A DNA stretch of 36,065 nucleotides, from the NCBI RefSeq assembly GCF_013817205.1, contig NZ_JACDDD010000036.1:1-36065 (forward strand), read 5' to 3'. The notes beneath the pieces were generated by a model. The model was not told the DNA's origin. It saw only the letters and a program-made list of their open reading frames with translations, and did no database searches. The translations under genes were made by a program, and so were the position numbers. Numbering within the stretch: position 1 is the stretch's first letter; every line of letters begins with the position of its first letter. Shown here piece after piece: positions 33,169 through 36,065 of the stretch. This DNA is from Polaromonas sp. Lineage in GTDB: Bacteria; Pseudomonadota; Gammaproteobacteria; Burkholderiales; Burkholderiaceae_C.

Positions 33169-33179
33169 CATGACACGAG

Positions 33180-33203
33180 AAGCCCCGACCCCGGGGCTTT
33201 TTT
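33180..33203 (+). terminator. Intrinsic terminator after phoX
   Basis: AAGCCCCG pairs with CGGGGCTT around ACCC and is followed by six T. Only 47 bases then separate it from the olsB-like start, so that gene either depends on read-through or has a compact promoter there. Confidence 0.9.
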
Positions 33204-33250
33204 ACAGCGTTTCCGTTTTGTTGTTTGCGAATTGACATCAAGGAGTCACC

Positions 33251-34114
33251 ATGAAAGAACTACCCAATCCCACCTTCGCCCTGTCACCGGTGGCCCCGCC
33301 GCATTTTTCACGGGGGTTACTTCATCAAAGCTCTCATGCACCCCTTCCAGCCGCTGTTCAAGGGCCTGCCCTGGGGAAAATCCAGGTCGGCTGGGCCAGG
33401 CACCAGGACGAGGTGCGGCAGGCACAGCGACTGAGGTACGACGTCTTCGCGACGGAGATGGGGGCGACGCTGTCCGGCGCATTGCCAGGCCATGACATCG
33501 ACATCTTCGACGACTTCTGCGAACACCTGCTGGTGCGTGACGAAGCCAGCCAGGAGGTCATCGGCACCTATCGCGTGTTGACACCGGCACAGGCCAAACG
33601 CGCCGGCAGCACCTACAGCGATACCGAGTTTGACCTGACACGCCTGCGCTTTCTGCGCCCGCGCATGGTTGAATTGGGACGCAGTTGCGTGCACGCCGGG
33701 CACCGTCACGGCGGCGTGATTCTGGCGCTGTGGGGGGCACTGGCCGAGTTCATGGCGCGCAACCAGCTCGATACCATGATCGGCTGCGCCAGCATCCCGA
33801 TGCAGCACACCGGCCATCCGGAGTACGGCAGCGGGCATGCTGCTGCCAGCATCTGGCGTCAGGTCCGGCAGACCCATCTGGCATCTATCGAGTACCACGT
33901 GACACCACGCCTTGCGCTGCCGGTGGATCGCCTGGATGATTCGCTGGACGTCGAGCCACCGGCACTGATCAAGGGTTACCTGCGCCTTGGTGCCAAGGTG
34001 CTGGGTGCACCGGCCTGGGACCCGGACTTCAACTCGGCCGACCTGCCCATGATGATGCGCATTGCCGACTTGCCCGCGCGTTACCGCAAGCATTTTTCCG
34101 CCTCGGTGGCCTGA
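33251..34114 (+). CDS. L-ornithine N-alpha-acyltransferase-like protein (OlsB family)
   Basis: This 287-residue protein of the GNAT-like acyltransferase family (PF13444 type) makes 3-hydroxyacyl-ornithine, the first step of ornithine lipid synthesis in OlsB. Family features include AQRLRYDVFATEMGA, DIFDDFCEHLLVRD, IGTYRVLTP, LGRSCVHAGHRHGG and GCASIPMQHTG, and the end IKGYLRLGAKVLGAPAWDPDF. The length is typical. AAGGAG lies 6 bases before the ATG. The stop overlaps the next ATG by one base (TGATG). Ornithine lipids replace phospholipids when phosphate is scarce, which fits the phoX neighbour. No OlsA partner was seen in the window. Confidence 0.88.
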   Translation: MKELPNPTFALSPVAPPHFSRGLLHQSSHAPLPAAVQGPALGKIQVGWARHQDEVRQAQRLRYDVFATEMGATLSGALPGHDIDIFDDFCEHLLVRDEASQEVIGTYRVLTPAQAKRAGSTYSDTEFDLTRLRFLRPRMVELGRSCVHAGHRHGGVILALWGALAEFMARNQLDTMIGCASIPMQHTGHPEYGSGHAAASIWRQVRQTHLASIEYHVTPRLALPVDRLDDSLDVEPPALIKGYLRLGAKVLGAPAWDPDFNSADLPMMMRIADLPARYRKHFSASVA

Positions 34115-34977
34115 TGCGTTCGCTTTTCGACAAGCTCGGCCCGCTGAATCATGGTCACATGCCCGATGAGGCGGATGATCATGACGAGCTGACGCTGCGC
34201 AAGCGTTACCGCTGCATCTTCATCTCCGACCTGCACCTGGGCACACCCGGATGCCAGGCTGCTGCACTGCTGGATTTTTTGAAGGCTCACCCCAGCGACT
34301 ATCTCTACCTGGTCGGCGATATTGTCGACGGCTGGCAGTTGCGCCGCAAATGGTACTGGCCGCAGTCGCACAATGATGTGGTGCAAAAGCTGCTCAAGCG
34401 CGCACGCAAGGGCTGCCGTGTGATTTATGTGCCGGGCAACCATGACGAATTTGCACGACAGTTCATTGGCCACCAGTTCGGCGGCATCGAGGTGCTGGAC
34501 GAAGCGGTACACGTCACAGCCGATGGCCGGCAGCTGTGGGTGGTGCATGGCGACTATTTCGATGCGGTGGTGCAGTGCGCCAAGTGGCTGGCGTATGTGG
34601 GCGACAACCTGTATGAGTTCACGCTCAAGCTGAACCGCCACCTGAACAGCCTGCGCGCGCGTCTGGGTCTGCCTTACTGGTCGCTGTCGGCCTACCTCAA
34701 GCAAAAGGTCAAGAGCGCGTTGAATTACGTGACCGACTTCGAGGAAGCGGTTGCCACCGAAGCGCGGCGACGTGGCCATCAGGGCGTGGTCTGTGGCCAC
34801 ATCCATCGTGCTGAGATGCGCGAGATCAATGGCACGCTCTACTGCAACGACGGCGACTGGGTGGAAAGCCGCACGGCGCTGGTCGAGCTCTACGACGGCA
34901 CGCTGGAACTGTTGCACTGGGCGCCGTCCCATGAAACCCAGGGCCGGGGGCATATTGCCGCCACGGTCACCGCCTGA
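34114..34977 (+). CDS. Calcineurin-like metallophosphoesterase (PlcP / LpxH-like)
   Basis: This 287-residue metallophosphoesterase of the UDP-2,3-diacylglucosamine hydrolase-like group (COG2908) has all five metal-binding motifs: SDLHLG (Asp39, His41), GDIVDGW (Asp69), GNHDE (Asn109, His110), VVHGDYFD (His145) and CGHIHRAE (His229, His231). Members called PlcP act as phospholipase C during phosphate starvation, turning phospholipids into diacylglycerol. Co-transcription with an OlsB-like gene and a GT4 glycosyltransferase, behind phoX, favours PlcP over a housekeeping LpxH. Its start overlaps the previous stop by one base. Confidence 0.88.
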   Translation: MRSLFDKLGPLNHGHMPDEADDHDELTLRKRYRCIFISDLHLGTPGCQAAALLDFLKAHPSDYLYLVGDIVDGWQLRRKWYWPQSHNDVVQKLLKRARKGCRVIYVPGNHDEFARQFIGHQFGGIEVLDEAVHVTADGRQLWVVHGDYFDAVVQCAKWLAYVGDNLYEFTLKLNRHLNSLRARLGLPYWSLSAYLKQKVKSALNYVTDFEEAVATEARRRGHQGVVCGHIHRAEMREINGTLYCNDGDWVESRTALVELYDGTLELLHWAPSHETQGRGHIAATVTA

Positions 34978-34981
34978 GGCC

Positions 34982-36064
34982 ATGATGAAAATTGCCCTGA
35001 TCACCGACGCATGGAAACCGCAGATCAACGGCGTGGTCACCACGCTGGTCGAGTTGGTGCTGGAACTCGAAAAACTCGGCCACCAAGTCGAGGTGATCCA
35101 CCCCGGTCTGTTCAAAACCAGGCCCTGTCCGGGATATGCCGGCATCGACCTGGCGATCCGACCCAAAGCGCTGCTGGCGCAGAAGCTGGACGCGCTGCAG
35201 CCCGATGCCATCCACGTCGCGACCGAAGGGCCGCTGGGCTGGGCCGCACGCGGCTACTGCGTACGGCGCGGCCTGCGTTTCACCACGGCGTTTCACACCA
35301 AGTTTCCGGAAATCCTCAACGCCGCTCTGAAAATCCCGCTGTCCTGGGGTTATGCGCTGTTCCGCCACTTCCACAAGGCCTCGGCTGGCGTGATGGTGCC
35401 CACCGATGGTGTGCTGCGCATGCTGCACCAGCGAGGTTTTCACCAGCTGCGCAGCTGGACGCATGGCGTGGACACCCGCTTGTTTGCCTTCCAACCACAG
35501 CCGCGCCTGTACCCGCCACTGGGTAGCTTGGTGCGACCTGTCAGCCTGTTTGTTGGCCGCGTGTCCTACGAAAAGAACATCGCCGCCCTTCTCGACCTCG
35601 ACATCCCGGGGACCAAACTGGTTTGCGGCGTCGGCCCCCTGGAAGCGTCGCTGAAGCAGCGTTACCCGCAAGTGCGCTGGCTGGGCGTGTTGCCCCGGCA
35701 CGAGCTGGCCAGGGTCTACGCTGCGGCCGATGTGTTTGTGCTTCCAAGCAAATCGGAGACTTTTGGGCTGGTGATGCTGGAAGCCATGGCCACTGGCACG
35801 CCGGTAGCGGCCTACCCGGTGGACGGGCCTCTGGAAGTGCTGGGTGCGCAGAAGGGGCATTTTCTGGGTGGGGTTTTGCATGCGGACCTGCGCCAGGCCT
35901 GCCTGGCCGCGCTGGCGGTGCCGCGGCAAGAGGCGCGCGCTCGTTCCCTGGCGTTCAACTGGGTGCATGCCGCAAGGCTGTTTGAGGGGCATCTGGTCGC
36001 CGCCCGATACAGCGCCGGAAGCCAGCAGGGGGCGGGCGATGCCCTGACCGGTCAGGGCTTATGA
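34982..36064 (+). CDS. GT4-family glycosyltransferase, probable diacylglycerol glycosyltransferase (Agt-like)
   Basis: This 360-residue GT-B fold enzyme of family 4 has an N-terminal acceptor domain starting KIALITDAWKPQINGVVTTL and a C-terminal sugar-nucleotide domain. The latter shows FVGRVSYEKNI (about 190-200), VCGVGPLE and the E-x7-E motif SETFGLVMLEAMATGTP (Glu259, Glu267). In phosphate-starved bacteria, Agt enzymes of this family glycosylate diacylglycerol released by PlcP to make phosphorus-free glycolipids. The spacing (4 bases after the PlcP-like stop) fits that pairing. A second ATG at 34985 is an alternative start. The gene is complete at the window end. Confidence 0.88.
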   Translation: MMKIALITDAWKPQINGVVTTLVELVLELEKLGHQVEVIHPGLFKTRPCPGYAGIDLAIRPKALLAQKLDALQPDAIHVATEGPLGWAARGYCVRRGLRFTTAFHTKFPEILNAALKIPLSWGYALFRHFHKASAGVMVPTDGVLRMLHQRGFHQLRSWTHGVDTRLFAFQPQPRLYPPLGSLVRPVSLFVGRVSYEKNIAALLDLDIPGTKLVCGVGPLEASLKQRYPQVRWLGVLPRHELARVYAAADVFVLPSKSETFGLVMLEAMATGTPVAAYPVDGPLEVLGAQKGHFLGGVLHADLRQACLAALAVPRQEARARSLAFNWVHAARLFEGHLVAARYSAGSQQGAGDALTGQGL

Positions 36065-36065
36065 C

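Noticed and set aside
31360-33171. 603-codon open frame on the minus strand across phoX
   Set aside because: It mirrors the PhoX coding frame; composition is that of an antisense shadow, and there is no ribosome-binding site.
33230-33248. TTGACATCAAGGAGTCACC considered as a second Pho box before the olsB-like gene
   Set aside because: Only one imperfect repeat pair, and it overlaps the ribosome-binding site AAGGAG, so the match is probably incidental.

Overview
The window looks like a chromosomal accessory region of a Burkholderiales bacterium, most likely Comamonadaceae (Rhodoferax/Polaromonas-like). The basis is the high G+C, the protein flavour, and at least three short dispersed repeat families I associate with that family: one with a GCAAGCAGCTATCAAA core, one containing TTCGACAGGCTCAG (read in frame as RPEPVEG), and one containing CCCCCTCGGGGGGCAGCG. 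The genus assignment is inference. No rRNA, tRNA, CRISPR array or intact insertion sequence was seen.

Layout. (1) 266-7723, minus strand: a type I restriction-modification locus in the order hsdR, hsdM, hsdS. Two toxin-antitoxin modules (FitAB-like and Phd/VapC-like) sit between hsdM and hsdS, with a decayed scrap of a second hsdM 3' end between them. (2) 8040-18267, minus strand: a four-gene RND efflux operon, with an adaptor, two inner-membrane pumps of the MdtB/MdtC kind and an outer-membrane factor. It is interrupted between the two pumps by a 0.55 kb element with inverted arms. (3) 18617-20338: a GNAT acetyltransferase, a decayed arsenic-permease-like gene overlapping a cysteine-rich MerR regulator, and a divergent MerF-like small membrane protein behind a perfect palindrome.

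(4) 20490-26210: a divergent arsenic resistance locus. Leftward from arsR run a circularly permuted ATP-grasp-like protein, an ArsI/CadI-type C-As lyase, a low-molecular-weight-phosphatase-type ArsC, a membrane fatty-acid-hydroxylase/sterol-desaturase-like protein and an AqpS-like aquaglyceroporin. Rightward run a glutaredoxin-type ArsC and arsH. No intact ArsB/Acr3 pump is present in the window, so arsenite exit through the aquaporin is the simplest reading. The ATP-grasp and hydroxylase members are not part of the textbook ars repertoire and are the best candidates for undescribed functions here.

(5) 26902-30852: an RRM glycine-rich RNA-binding protein with a strong terminator, a truncated SulP permease, a peroxiredoxin-like gene divergent from an AraC regulator, the last codons of a sulfur-dioxygenase-like metallo-beta-lactamase gene, and a YeeE/YedE pair for sulfur-compound import. 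(6) 31131-36064, plus strand: a four-unit, 11-bp-period array resembling Pho boxes, then phoX, an OlsB-like N-acyltransferase, a PlcP-like metallophosphoesterase and a GT4 glycosyltransferase. Together these form a plausible phosphate-starvation locus that scavenges phosphate and replaces phospholipids with ornithine lipids and glycolipids.

A recurring theme is that dispersed repeats have been absorbed in frame into coding sequences (hsdR, mdtB, the 3' end of arsI), and that several genes survive only as scraps (hsdM, the arsenic permease, sulP, the MBL dioxygenase). This points to repeated recombination in the region.
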